Shown piece by piece: positions 33,457 to 45,850 of a stretch of 64,000 nucleotides of DNA. The stretch comes from Pocillopora verrucosa (lineage: Eukaryota > Cnidaria > Anthozoa > Scleractinia > Pocilloporidae). The notes beneath the pieces are model-generated. The model was not told the DNA's origin. It did no database searches and worked only from the letters and a program-made list of their open reading frames with translations. Numbering within the stretch: position 1 is the stretch's first letter; each line of letters begins with the position of its first letter. The DNA is taken from contig NC_089320.1 in NCBI RefSeq assembly GCF_036669915.1, positions 14,188,287-14,252,286 on the forward strand, given 5' to 3'. A program made the translations under genes and the position numbers.

Positions 33457-36400
33457 ATGCGATCCAGCGGCTCAGGATCATCAGGAGTGAAAAGAAAGGC
33501 GTCTTGCCTTGAAAGTGGAGAATCGTCCTCATCAACTTCAAACTCAAGTTCACCATTGAGTTCGAGAAGAGCTTTCATTAGAGCTTCGAATCGCGGAACG
33601 CTGAAGCGCGCTGGTCCGTACTTACTTGGGCCAAGGTTGGGCAACTCGCCCGTCCGTAGCATTGTTCAGTGTTTAGCCAAAAAGGAAGGTACAGATGACT
33701 TTTATTCAATCAAAATTCTAACCCTAGCAGATCCAGGACGCGAAAGTTACGACGACAAACAAGGAAAAATGTTGTTACACACGGAGTATTCACTGCTCTC
33801 TCTCTTAAACGATCAAGATGGCGTTGTGCATCACCATGGACTTTTCAAAGACGAATATTACGAAGAAGTACCGCATGAAAAAGATTCTACGAACTCAGCG
33901 GCAAGCCATCGCTCTCAAAATGCGTGTGCAAGACAATTTAGAATCCGACATCGTTTGTGTTTAGTTTTGGATTGCCTTTGTGCCCACGACTTTAGTTCGG
34001 AAACAGCGGACCTCATAAACCTTCAACATTACGTGATACGAGAGAAACGGTTATCCGAAAGAGAAACGATTATAATTTTCCACGACATCGTCAGAGTAGT
34101 GGAGTGTTTACATAAGGTAAGGATACAGAGCGAATGGATATTTGGTAATGGTTTGTTATGGTATGAGATTTTTTTTTTCATACAGGAAAAGCTTTCAATC
34201 TGTTTACTATTTCAATCGGAGGCTCGAAGTCCCTCTTCAATTATCATTGATCGAAGTGAAGTTAATTTTGGTCCTACTTAAGTGTTTTTTTTAACAGTAA
34301 TTTTATCATTTCCAATTCAAAGATTTTTTTTTTCATTCAAATCTTTAATAATTCGTGGAGGCTCTGCTTGCATTTTCGCATGTATTTTCGTGTTCAATTA
34401 AGAGAAATTTTTTGCGTGGGTTTAAATAAGTATTCTAATCACGGAATTTCCTCTGTAGTCTGAGTGGAATTATTTTCTTGAATTATCGATTAAAGGGCTA
34501 CTAACTTATTTAACAGGTAAATGCTTGGCATTTCAGAGCGTCTTGCGCTTACAATATCCCATTAAGGTCACAGCGATGACAATTTGACCGTTTCCGGTTT
34601 CAGTAATACACGACTTGTAAAATATTTTCCAAAGCGATCTCAACAAAAAACCTTGGAAAACAAGCTTACAATCTACGGAGGCGTCGAAGAGAGTCCAAGC
34701 TAGTATAGCAGCAAATCTGTGAGCTTCACTCCCACGCCACTCTGTGGTGCTGAGATTGTACGTTGTAAGGGTCCATTGTGCTCAATGAAACGTGGAGGTG
34801 TGGGCGAAATGTATTAACTGCTTTTAGTTCAAGGATAGAATTGTGACAGAAGATTTGACTATTGATTAAATCAATCATCTAACACTTAACCTTCCTGAAA
34901 ATGTGCTCAAACAGAAAATGAAATATTTTTAAAATAACATTCAGGAAATGGAAATATTTTGGGGTCTCTGCTTGGTAGAATTGCAGTAAATTAGTATTGA
35001 ATAGAATAAGAAATGAATTTGAATGAGTCGGCTGTTTAACTCTGGAAAGATAAGGTCAACATTTTGCCCTATGGAGGCAAGTTACCCTACCTACTCTTTC
35101 AGCTGTTGGCAGGGTCGTATTGTACCTTTCAGGTAAAAAGTGGTTTTCTTTCTATTCAAGGCCAAGGTTATGCATATTTTAAGATCCGGTGTAAAACAAT
35201 TAACAAAACCCTTAGGAGTAAACCCACAAATGTCTTAAAGCCTTACACTGAGATCTGTTGTTTAACATATAATTTTGAAGTTTTGGAAACAGGCTTTTGT
35301 GGGTTGTTCATTGAATGTTAGTTAAGCTTTTAATTAGTAGGCTGACATGTGAACTTTCCTTCACTTTCCTGCACTTATCACCCTTTCACTCCCAAGATCT
35401 CTTAGTAATTTCTTTTATTGTTTGCCATACAAATTTTACAATAATTGTTTGGAGAATTTGATATTGGATAAGTCAAACCTGTATCAAGCCACACTCTATA
35501 AAGCAATCAGTGGTCAAGGTTCTGAATTTGTTTCACCTTAATCACTGTAATGTTTACCTTAATTGAGCAGTCACCTCTATTGTACAATTGCAGTCACCTT
35601 TGAGTGAGTCCCAGCAGTGGATTTGTATTGTATTTCACCTGTACTAAACATTCACTTAACCCTTTAACTCCCAAGATCTGATTGTTAATTCTCCCCTGTA
35701 GCTGCTACACATTTCCTTGTAAATTAGTTATGAGAACTTGGTGCTAGATCAAGATAGCAGCTTCTACTTGATAAGTTTGAATATTCTCATTACCTGTTTG
35801 CTGAAGATTGTATGGATATTGTAGGGAGAAGTTTTATGTTAATTACTTCTGTGAGTTAAAGGTTTAAAGCAGAACCACTCAAATAAAACTAAGAATAATC
35901 TTTCAAGTAAAATTTAATCCTCTCTCAAAATCAGTGCTAGTAGTATTTTTTAGCATATGTTTTTACTCTAACTGGCCAATTATGGCATAAATCACCATTT
36001 TAAATGGTAGGGTTTTCTGTCGTTTTTAATTTTACCCCTTGTTTGTGGAGCCTGTATTTAACAGCCAGCCTTTAGTAAGCAGTTACCCCACCATTCCCCA
36101 TGGGTGGCCACTTAACCTTTTAACCCCTAAGAGTGACTAACATCTAATTTCTCATTACAATATAACCTCTGAATTGCTGATTAAGGCCATGAGAATAAAG
36201 GAATGATCACCAACTAAAGAGGATCTTGATTGTTAAACAAATTCTCCTTGTCAATATCATAGGAAATGTCTAGAAAACAGTATGGAGAATATGCCTACTG
36301 ATGTTAGGGATTAAAGGGTTAATACATTTCACTTGCAATCCCCTAATTGATATATTATTTCCTTTTTCTCATCACTTTCCTGCTTGATGTTGTATTTATA

Positions 36401-39400
36401 TTGTAAGGATACGTTCTGACTAAGAGTGACATATCATCGGTTTGCAAATTATTTATAGTGGAGCTTGCAGCACGCGCAGTGTAGCTCAATAATTATACGA
36501 AATAGTAGTAACCCATCAAGCCAAAAAAATTTGGACTTACAACCATACAGCTGTACATACAAGGTGCTACTTCTTGTATGCGTAGCCAACTGTACCACGG
36601 GCATGTCAACACCATTGAAGCTTGTAGCACGCATTCTCTGGGTTCGAGATGAATTTACATTTTCTTGTTGCATATTGTTGGGAAAACTTTTTAACAGTTA
36701 GCACAATTTTCTTGCCTGTTTTTGAAAAATTTCAACCTCTTGCTGCAAGTTTTTTTATGGAGACCTCCAAAAATTGCCTACTGACTTAAACATTTAACCT
36801 TATAGCATCTATAATAGAATCAGTTCTCTACATGGACATGGAGAAGTTGCAAATGAAAATCCATTGATACATGCATGTTATCCATAGTTTTGTTGAAGAG
36901 ACGTGTGGGAAAAAAAAATGCAAGCTCCACTTTTAGACTTGGCTAAATCTATATATTAAGTTAATTTCCACAAAATATTGAATACTATTTTTGTGGTACA
37001 TTGTATCCTAACTCTAACACCCCTGAAAGTAGCCATAAACCATTTAACTCCCACAAGAGACCAAGCGAGAATTTCTTCTCTCGATATCAATACAATATCA
37101 AGCAAGCAAGCAATGAGAATAAAGAAAAATATTGATAGAGAGATCATTAGATGATCCAATACCAACTTCTGAGAACTAACTAACATCATAAGGATTGCAT
37201 GGCAGATGGTGCAGAGAACCACTAATGGGATCTTGGGAGTGAAAATGTTAAAGGTTTAACCCTTTAACTCCCAGAACTGACAAACATGTAACTTCTCCCT
37301 ACAATCTCCATTCATTATCCAACAAACAGGTGATGAGAAGTTACTCAAATTTATCAGGTTGAAGTTGTTACCTATATCTAATACCAAATTCTCCTAACTG
37401 ATTCACAATGAAAAGTGTAGCAGCTTGAGGGGAGAATAAGTAGTCAGATCTTGGGAGTTAAAGGCTTAATAAAAATGGGTTTACAAGTAATATGTGCATA
37501 TACATCTACATATGTACTTTGTTACAAGAGATTCCTTTGAATGCATAGGCAAACTGACAGCAATTGATAAACTCAAAAGGGAAAGTGATTAGGTTAAGTC
37601 ATTTCTGTTTTAGTTTCCCACAGGTGTAAACCTAAACCTGAGATTCAGTTGCTTGACCTCTCCTGCACATCAGGCAGTTTGCTTATTTTTACTTAGAGTT
37701 GTCATTAAATTTTTGTGATACTTTCATTGTTATGATTAGCCTTTTTGATTTATTTGGTTTTGGTTGTATAGCACTCATTTTGTTTTTCTTTTTTTATCCT
37801 CCTATGAATAGAACATAAAATGGCCCTTTTAAGAAACAAGTGCAAACTGAACTAGATTGTTAACATTAATGCTGTAATTGTTTTAGCCAATAGTTAGATA
37901 CTCATAGTTTGACTCCAGTGTTCTATATTAAAAGATTGCTTTTTTCCTCACAGAGAAACATAGTACACAGAGACTTAAAACTTGGAAATATTGTGCTAAA
38001 TAGAAGGTAACCAGTATTTGCAAACTGTGTGAATTAGTAATCTTAACATCAGTCCGATCAGATCAGCCATACCTTTTTGCAACTAAATTAGTCACTGGCC
38101 TTATCAATTCCCAAACTACTGCCACAATTCCATTGAAATGTTTTAAACCTAATTGAAAAAAACCCTGACTCACTATTGAATTGATAATTTGGTCATTCAG
38201 ACAAAGGGCACATTTGAGCAGGATCATTTTATAATTAGTGTGATTGTATTTGATGTAGCACAATCTAAAATCAATATTGTTAATATTCATACAACATTTG
38301 CTTGATGAAAATAGTTAGATAGATTTATAAATTGTCTATAATGAAGCTTGCTTCTTTGGATCAAGTGTGTGAGTGCTTGTTAATGATATAGAGGTTTGGA
38401 ATGTTCTCAGCTGGTGACAGGATGTACTTGTTGGTATGCTCTACTACTCTCACATTCAAACCTTTAAACCCTGGGGGTTATGAGCGTCTAATTTCACCTT
38501 ACATCAGTACAGCTGAAACATTCACAAAGATTATGAGAATATGAGAAATTATCATCACCCTCAGAAGCTTTGATTGTAAAACAGATTCTTCTTATCAATA
38601 CCAGGCAAATTGTATAGAGAAAATTGTGGAGAACGTGAATAATGATGTAAGGGTGCAAAAGGCTAATAGAGATCTGAGTGTGACTTGGTGTTATCAACAC
38701 AAGCAACATAGAAACATCAACAAGTGTTCAATATACCCCCTGAGTTCTTCAGGATAAACAAGGAACCTTTTTCCATATAATTTCGTAAGGGTTCTTGTCT
38801 TGTCACTCTTATCCATATTTGAAGGTCTAACATGGATTGCTTGAATATTCCCTTTAGCACAAAAAGAATAACAATTACAAATTTTTGCCTGGGGAAGCAT
38901 CTTATACGAGATAATGATCTGTTGAAAGACCAGCGAGGAAGTCCAGCTTACATTAGTCCAGATGTTCTTAGTGGTGAGTGAAATTGTTTTATTAATACCT
39001 CACTTTGGTCTCTGAGATCATCATTTTGTGGACAGAATAATTGATGTTCTTGACTAGATGCTATGACACTGGAGTGAGAATACCTGGCGAGCAAGAATTA
39101 TGACCTTACAAAGATCAGTCACTGTCTTGACTATATAGTCCAGACATCTTTAGTTCATGTTTCTTTCACGCGGATCAACTCCCTGTAACACTCGTGCTCT
39201 TGTGATTGGTACCAACTACCCATCTCAGAAAAGTATCCGTCTAAAGTACAATGTAGCCGTAAGAAAACCAACAAAGAATTCAAATATCAAGGACTGATTC
39301 TAAATGTCTGTTTAAGGGAGGGGTCTATTGCACCTGTTGGTATTTATTAACACATGTTTATTAGCATTTTAATTTTGAGAGAAGTCGTTATCCTTTTAAC

Positions 39401-41577
39401 GTAAACTCCTCCGCCTTCTACTTCTTTGTCTGTCTGTCTGTCTCTAGACTAAACTTTATGGTTATAATGCATTTTTGAAATTTTAGTCAACAGCATACCT
39501 CATTATGATGCAAGGCATCATGTTTATCACTTCACTCACTCACCTTCACTTTCTTCCCGAAAAAGGAGAGTTTAATCCAAAGCTATTACCTTCATTGAAT
39601 GCTAACGATGAGCAAAAAAGTTGAACTCCCTCTTTTGTTTTTTAAAGGGGCTCCTTATTCAGGGAAAGCAAGTGACATGTGGGCTCTTGGAGTCGTTTTA
39701 TACACCATGCTGTACGGTCAGTTTCCATTCTATGACAGCATACCTCACGAGCTGTTCAGAAAGATCAAAACTGCAGAGTTTGTACTTCCAAAGTGAGTAT
39801 ATTTTTGTGGAAAATTCACTTATTCACAGCCTCACAACGTCTTAGAAAAAGACAGTTTTTGATAATATTTTATTAAATATGAATAAGTTAAAAAGTCTTT
39901 GGATGCTATGAGGTTCTTGGCATTGTCAGAATATGAACAGTCTCTCTGCAACCTCAATCAGCTGAGTAAGCGAAAATATTTGGGTGCAAATGAAAAAGAT
40001 CACCGCTGCATGAAAATTAGGAAGAAAGGCCCTTCGGGGTCTCAGGAAACGTAGCACCCTCCCCTTGCCCTTACCCTTTCCCTCTTCCATCCCCTTCTGC
40101 CATTTCTCATTCTTTAATTTTGTTTTGAAAACCTGGCAGATTAAGCAAGAAGGGAGTAACAGTTGGTAGGGTAACTTGTCATAATATATGGATGAGATTA
40201 AATGTACTCTTCCGGTGCAAAATGTTATGGCTCATTAGTCCGCGAAAGTGAAAATCGACTTCGAGTTATCGAGGGTAAAATTACCAAAAAAAGTACCTGA
40301 AGGGAAGTAAATATCACTTCGAGTTATCGGGAATTCGAGATATCGGAGTTTCGAGTTATTGATGTTAAACTTACAATATATGCATGAGGCAAATCCAAGG
40401 GAAAGCAGTTTTGCTTCGAGTTAGCGGGAAATTCGAGTTATCGAGGGTTCGAGTTATCGGGGTTCAACTATACCCCTAAATTGATTATTTCGTTCCATCT
40501 GAACAATTTAACAATGGATTATTGATGGAAGAATTTAAATAGAGATCACTTTAGAGGTTAGAGGGTTAAGGACGGAGTTATTTCATGCATTTCATATTAA
40601 GTAACAGTTTCCGTGTACAGTAGATAAGCTAGAGTCCACTTCCCTTTCACTGTGTCCAAGACCACGTGTGGACGCGTCCATGAAACTAGTGCTCAACAAA
40701 GTGATTATGACTAATGTTTTCCTTTTCAATTCCCCCTCAGCGACGGGCGCGTGTCTGATAACACCAAGTCACTGATAGGTCTGTTGCTAATGCTAGACCC
40801 TCAAAAGAGACTTACAGCCTCTGGTGTGTTGGATTTCCTGAGGAACACTATGACAGCAAGGTGAGTAAATCAGTAACAGTTCATCGCAAAAGAATCACTT
40901 CTCCTGGTGCTGCAAGAGCAACAACCTTCTTGCAGTGTTCAAAATGATTGTAGTTTCATTGTGCCATGAGGTTGGTGAGATTACCAAATGAAGTATCTCT
41001 TAAAATTGAAAAGGCAACGAATCATTCCCATTTCCCAACGCATCGTCTAATCGTCATTACTTTCCATTACCATCTAAAAAAGCATTTCTTGACGCCTTAA
41101 GGTGAACTTTCTCACTTGGCACCGACATATCTTGAACTGCCCTTTGTGACAAGAAAATTGGCCGCATTACAATTGCGCTATAGAAACCTAACCCTTCTTT
41201 ACTGGGCTCTCTTCCCCATTCCCTCGCCCACCTTTTCCTTCCAATTAGAGAGTAATACAAAAAAGAATCCTTTGTAAATTTCACTTTTTCGTTTCAGTAG
41301 GTATCTTACTAACACAGTCAGTGAACCTGCACAAGTTGTCCCAGATATAGATGAGGAGTCTTCAAGTGACTCCACGAAGGAATTTGATAGTTCATCGAGG
41401 CTAAGAGCACCAGAACTTGAACTTCGTTTGTCAAAATATCGTGACAATGTGAGCAATAAGGAGCCAAGACTGACTCTCACCCGTGAGAGTCTCACGCAGC
41501 CGCCCATACGACGGATTTCAGAGGACGCCCGACCGCTCACGGCGGCCGAAATTCTGGCCCATCGTCATTTGTTATAG
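33457..41577 (+). CDS. STK40: Serine/threonine kinase 40 (pseudokinase), 6 exons, 457 aa
   Basis: Exons: 33457-34116, 37954-38006, 38858-38973, 39648-39792, 40741-40860, 41298-41577. All introns are GT..AG and in frame. Human STK40 is 435 aa. The order is a Ser-rich N-terminus (1-48), KRAGPYLLGPRLGNSPVRS (glycine-rich loop region), KKEGTDDFYSIKILTL with K86, GKMLLHTEYSLLSLL, RLCLVLDCLCAHDFSSETAD, IVHRDLKLGN (225-232), then TNFCLGKH where DFG is expected, GSPAYISPDVLSG, SDMWALGVVLYTMLYGQFPF and YDSIPHELFRKIK. The Asp of DFG is Asn and the Gly is Cys, as in human, so it should be a pseudokinase. After the kinase fold, AQVVPDIDEE (376-385) matches the vertebrate QVVPDIDD segment and fits a COP1-binding VP-Asp motif. 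The C-terminus PPIRRI is also shared. In vertebrates STK40 is a scaffold for the COP1 ubiquitin ligase. Start chosen as the ATG opening the long exon 1. Confidence 0.96.
35376..35472. repeat. CCCTTTAAC-terminus element, family A, left half
   Basis: CCCTTTCACTCCCAAGATCT, TTTGCCATACAAATT and TTTGGAGAATTTGATATTGG match family A. The right half is absent. STK40 intron 1. Confidence 0.7.
35658..35870. repeat. CCCTTTAAC-terminus element, family A
   Basis: AACCCTTTAACTCCCAAGAT at the left and GTGAGTTAAAGGTTTA at the right form the terminal inverted repeat. Between them are TTAATTCTCCCCTGTAGC, TTCCTTGTAAATTAGTTATG and ATTGTAGGGAGAAG. STK40 intron 1. Confidence 0.8.
36115..36323. repeat. CCCTTTAAC-terminus element, family B
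   Basis: Left end AACCTTTTAACCCCTAAGAG, right end GTTAGGGATTAAAGGGTTAA. The internal TCTAATTTCTCATTACAATA, AATGATCACCAACTAAAG and AGAAAACAGTATGGAGAATA are shared with 30640-30850. STK40 intron 1. Confidence 0.85.
36335..36440. repeat. CCCTTTAAC-terminus element, family A, right half
   Basis: CCCCTAATTGATAT, TCTCATCACTTTCCTGC, TTGATGTTGTATTTATATTG and TAAGGATACGTTCTGAC match the right half of family A (compare 7250-7340). It sits 12 bases after a family-B copy. Confidence 0.65.
37037..37258. repeat. CCCTTTAAC-terminus element, family A, reversed
   Basis: Reads in the opposite orientation to 35658: ATTTAACTCCCACAAGAG at the left, then GATATCAATACAATATCAAG, TTAGATGATCCAATACCAA and CTAACATCATAAGGATTGC, and GGGATCTTGGGAGTGAAAAT at the right. 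STK40 intron 1. It directly abuts another copy. Confidence 0.8.
37258..37470. repeat. CCCTTTAAC-terminus element, family A variant, reversed
   Basis: AACCCTTTAACTCCCAGAAC at the left, GATCTTGGGAGTTAAAGG at the right. The internal AACTTCTCCCTACAATCTCC, ACAGGTGATGAGAAG and AATACCAAATTCTCCTAACTG match the same variant as 35658-35870 in reverse. It begins where the previous element ends. Confidence 0.8.
38455..38672. repeat. CCCTTTAAC-terminus element, family B, degenerate
   Basis: AAACCTTTAAACCCTGGGGG at the left, GATGTAAGGGTGCAAAAGGC at the right, with TCTAATTTCACCTTACATC and AAGCTTTGATTGTAAAACAG inside. STK40 intron 2. Confidence 0.65.
39425..39448. repeat. (TGTC)n microsatellite
   Basis: Short TGTCTGTCTGTCTGTC run in STK40 intron 3. 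Confidence 0.7.
40255..40475. repeat. Short element built of TTCGAGTTATCG motifs
   Basis: Seven copies or variants of TTCGAGTTATCGRGG occur, near 40260, 40318, 40333, 40349, 40414, 40431 and 40447, ending GGGGTTCAACTATA. Ends of the type CAGTTGAACCCCGATAACTC, with TA beside them, are typical of pogo/Tigger-like DNA transposons (knowledge of the superfamily). This looks like a miniature derivative in STK40 intron 4. Confidence 0.6.
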
Positions 41578-41599
41578 CTGGTGATGCTTGTCCAAAAGT

Positions 41600-41822
41600 G
41601 TAATACACTGTACTAATTGTAAAGATCTGATCAGTTATTCTTCCCTTCCGTTTGTTATACATTTCCTTGTAAACAAGTGAATGGAAATTAGTTCCTTTTC
41701 AAAGTGGCGCCCTTTAGCCTATAAATTTGTCTATTCCTATCACCCATTTGCTGGACAAAGTGTTGGGTTGAATTTGGAGAAATTGCATTTTAATCACCTC
41801 TAGGAGTCGAAGGCTTAAAAGC
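41600..41822. repeat. CCCTTTAAC-terminus element, family A variant, in the STK40 3' UTR
   Basis: AAAGATCTGATCAGTTATTC, ACATTTCCTTGTAAACAAGT, TATCACCCATTTGCTGGA and GGAGTCGAAGGCTTAAA match the variant at 35658-35870. It starts about 25 bases after the STK40 stop. Confidence 0.6.
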
Positions 41823-42344
41823 TTTTGGTAATAAGAATCATAAAGAGACGACTCTTACAGGAATAAGAGTAGAAACCTCCAAGTTGTCCCAATCAACGAT
41901 TGTGGAGCCGATTTCAATCTGCTATTAGTCGGAAATAGCATTGCATTTGGTTGTGTAGCAACCAAGTTCTAGTATCCGTTAAAAAGAAAAAAAAGAAAAA
42001 AAATATGTTGAAATTTGCTTCCACTAATAAATCGTTAAATCCTGATTGGCCCTTGACCTACAAAATTATGCCCCTACATTTCGACGAGAGTGTTCTCAGA
42101 GAATTTTGCTTTATGATTATTTTCTTTGACAAAAATGACTCTCGATGAAAAAAGGATCCCCAAGAACATACGTAAGATGATACCTTTCTATGATAATCAA
42201 TCAATTCTGTGAACAATTTATTTATATGGGCTGCAAAGAAGTGTTGGAAATTCAATATGGGGGATATTTACAAACAAATTATCTATTTCTGGCTATTGCC
42301 TCCTGGTGTCTGAGAAATAAGTATTATTCAAAATCAAATTCAAA

Positions 42345-42363
42345 AATAAAGCGAGAGAATAAA
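42345..42363 (+). terminator. Candidate STK40 poly(A) signals
   Basis: AATAAA occurs at 42345-42350 and again at 42358-42363, about 770 bases after the STK40 stop. Another AATAAA lies near 42026. Which one is used cannot be told from sequence. Confidence 0.4.
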
Positions 42364-45300
42364 ACATTTATGAATTTATTGTTTCAATTTTATTGGTTGA
42401 AAGTCGCCAGGTTGTTTTGAGACCTTTGCTGTCATTCTTCTGTTGATTTTTCAATCCACTTTGGTAGAGATCCGAAATTTTGCAGGTCTGTTTTATGATG
42501 CGCATGTGTTACAAAACAAACAGAGTGAAAGAGGAAAGGTTAAGCTGAAAGTTATCTCAGTGAACTATTAGACGATGTGATGATGCTCAGTGAGTTTTAA
42601 ATTTTTGAGTGGAAGGAAGTTGAAGCTCAGCTGGAGATCTTCCTTCCGTGATGGCTTCTGCTAAAAATATGTTTTGAAAAGCACGTTATATTTTGTATTC
42701 TTAGTATTTGTATTGATTGTTCTCTGGAGTAAGCTACTAGATTGTTGTGAATACTGAAGAAAGCGGATGCGGTCTCAGTTTAAATATAACCTTAATCTTT
42801 ATAATTTAAAGGGGGGCGTTGATGGTGATCCACAGAATAGTATACAGTGCGCCTATAAAGACTAACAACGTTGATATTAAAGGTAAGATTTAAACGAAAA
42901 CATTTAGACTTGGCAGCCCTAAAGACAGTCACATAATCGATGTGGAGAAATTGTTATGGAATACAAAATACGGAAATTTGAAAAGTAAAGGAAAACAAAT
43001 CAAAATTGCTAAACAAAGTATATTGATTCAATACCTTATACGCAGCATGGATTCTACTAGATTTTCAGTTGTTATTGTGAGGAACCCGAGTGTTAACGGT
43101 TGCATAACTGTAGCATTTTCGTCGGGGGAACAACAGCTCCATAGTTTTAAATGTTTTGTACCCATTAGCAACTTGGAAAGTCGTCTTCCCATTCAGTTTG
43201 AGTATTGTCACGTGATAACAAGTGAGGTAATGTCAGATTGTATAACTTTACCCGCGCATGGATTGTCAGTCCTTTAATTTACTCTCGTATCTTTTTTCGC
43301 CACGATCGTTTGTCCAACTATTACAAGATTTCATTATTAACTCTACCGAAGGTCTAACGCTCGAAATGTCAGTCTTTAAAACTCTTTGCGGTGACAAATT
43401 TACATCAACTCGATTGATAGAACCAAATTGTTTGAAAAGCATTCTGCTATAACCCGATTAAGACCATTTGCAGTATCAGGAAGTGATAGAAGTAAGGCAT
43501 TCGAAACATTTCTACAAGATGTCGAACCGGAAAGGATATGCAAATCCTTCCAGGTATAGATACTAAATGAATCAAAGTTGTGAGGGCAAATTTCATTCCG
43601 TAAGTAACAGTTCTAAATGTGCCGTTTGCGGCAAAGCGACTGAATGATAGTCTCACAAATTTTATTGTAATTTACTTTTTCCATATCATCAGACGGAAAG
43701 CTCGCAGTTACTTAAAATTGGTCGTTTAATTTATTTGTTTTAGCTCAACTCGGCGATGAAGAGAATCACGCATCTGTGATAACTCTTTCTAGAAGCTTCG
43801 AAAACGCTCCCGGGTGCAAGTTCAACGGGTCGAAACCTATAGATCTTTTTCAGTGATATTTTAAGATGATGGAATAGCGTAATTGGTGAGATGGGCAATA
43901 ACTTCACTTCGGTGGGTACTTTTCTTGGAAACCATCTGACATCTGATGCTTAAGGAGGCGGGTTTCTAAATTTAGCCCAAAAATCTTATTATAAAACCAA
44001 TAACCACTGAGAAAAAAACGTTCAATGACCCAACAACGTGCACATTAGTAGGGATTAGATAAACATTTTTCTTTTCATTCGTGCTGAATTGAGTCACTGA
44101 AGGAAAAAGCGCGTCGGCATTGCGTGGGATTACAGTCTTCATATAAACAAGAGACTCAAATTCAAACGAAAAGCGGAGAAATGAAGGAAAAGAGGGGAAA
44201 ACTTGTGCATGAGAGGCAGAACGAATAAAAAAGGCAAATACGTATCAAAGGGTATGAGTGCTTGAAAAACCATTGATCTGTAACTTGAGTAATTTGGTGC
44301 AGACGACGTAGAGCTGCGTACAAATCTACGAAACCCACTTCTATATGCATCATTTTCCTCCAATTGTCGTACCGACTTCCTTGACGAGCATTGATTAAAA
44401 CAAGCGAATTACCGTACTGTATTATCCAGGCAACTATTCAATCCTTTTGGCAAAGAGTACTTCGGATAACCGCAATTGTGGACTATCCAAATATAGCTCT
44501 GAATGGGAAGTTTATCATTTGTCTTTTTCGGTTGAACGTGGATGGAAAATTATGCCGATGTGATTGAGACAATAAAGAAAAGTGTGCGTCAAGATAATTT
44601 GTGCCCTTATTTTGCTATTAAAAATTTGATTCACACATATATTCCCAACAAAGGCCATAAAGTAGCGAAGAGTCAAGAAAGATACCGATAAACCTAATTA
44701 CTAGCAGTAGAGATTTCAGTAGCCGCACGTTTTCGCGTCTTTCTTGCCAAGCTATCTTCAAATGTCAAACCGGAAGTTGTAAAGTAAACGTTGGTCTCAC
44801 AACTTTAGATCGGCAATCTAGATTAAAGATAAAAAACTAACAGCAAGAACAATGGAATAAATTTTTCGTGACTAATGGTGGGTTGTTCACGTCAAGGATC
44901 AGTCAAATTTAATAATTGCTTCCAAATGAATACAAATGTGGTGAGATGAAAGTATGGTCACTCGTTGACGTTTAATTAAAGAGTCATAGGAGAACAAAAA
45001 AATTGCTAATGCTAACTTTGACAAGGAAAAAGTATATCACAAATAGGAAGTTGCTACGATTGATTAACATCTACGATGACATTGTTGTTTGCACATAAAT
45101 AACCGTGGGTTTCGGAGCTCGTTAGCAAAACCAGTTGAACTGGCGTACAGTTTTCATTCTTTTCATCTTCGATCAACAGACGTTTTTGCCCCGCAGGTAG
45201 GCATAAAGCTGAAATATTGATTTAATTGGTACAAGGTTCATAGAGAAGTCAAAATGTTTACTTAGAAAGGCGTCATCGCAGAATGCTTGGGTGTAAATCC

Positions 45301-45790
45301 TTCTTTTAAAAAAAGAAAGGCTGAACTGTGAAGCTTTGATTAAGATTTTACTTATTAATTTGAGAAGATTAATCCATTTTGCTGAGAGTCGCCATTCTGA
45401 CTTCATCCAGCTTGGCAACATCGGACGCGCCCTAGTCTACGCGCTGTTTTCAAATGAAGCATGTTCACCAAAACATTCGCTTTTTGCTAAATGACCCGCT
45501 TGGAGAGTGTTCTTAATTCGTTAATTCTTTGCTGCCTTTATTAGAAATTCTTTTCTTCGTCTTCCTTTGTTAAAATTTGGGTTTAGTTGAAACCTTTGCT
45601 GATTAAAATTCTGACGCAAGATTTGTGTATTGTCTGCAGTGCTAAGACAGGTGGTGCGGTGAGCGATGATTCAACAAAACCCCTGCGGCAACAGTTCATG
45701 AAGATATATTAGTAGAAAACTGAGGGGGACTCGCACTCTCGGCTTGATATTTCACCCTCGCTTTAATTCTTTAACTTCTCTCTTACCCAG
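42364..45790. other. Intergenic region between STK40 and lectin gene 1
   Basis: Apart from a partial foldback repeat at 43341-43430 I see nothing recognisable. Several open frames (42942-43277 on +, 45173-45421 on -) lack splice borders, conserved-looking motifs or signal peptides. The upstream promoter and any 5' exon of lectin gene 1 may lie here. Confidence 0.35.
43341..43430. repeat. Partial copy of the GGCCAATTT foldback repeat (copy 3)
   Basis: CCGAAGGTCTAACGCTCGAA, ATGTCAGTCTTTAAAACTC, TTTGCGGTGACAAATTTAC and ATCAACTCGATTGATAG correspond to the centre and one arm of the element at 22996-23142, in the other orientation to copy 2. Confidence 0.7.
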
Positions 45791-45850
45791 GGTAGATCAC
45801 GATTCAGCGCCACCAAAGTGAAATTGTTGGAATCTCTACATGGCACTGAA

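Noticed and set aside
42942..43277. 111-codon open frame on +
   Set aside because: No splice borders, no recognisable motif and it lies beside a repeat copy; composition does not look selected.
44390..44500. ATAACCGCAATTGTGG and nearby motifs resembling pogo-type ends
   Set aside because: Only a loose match and no opposite end was found.
45173..45421. 82-codon minus-strand frame
   Set aside because: Leu/Lys-rich with no signal, splice context or similarity; probably chance in AT-rich DNA.
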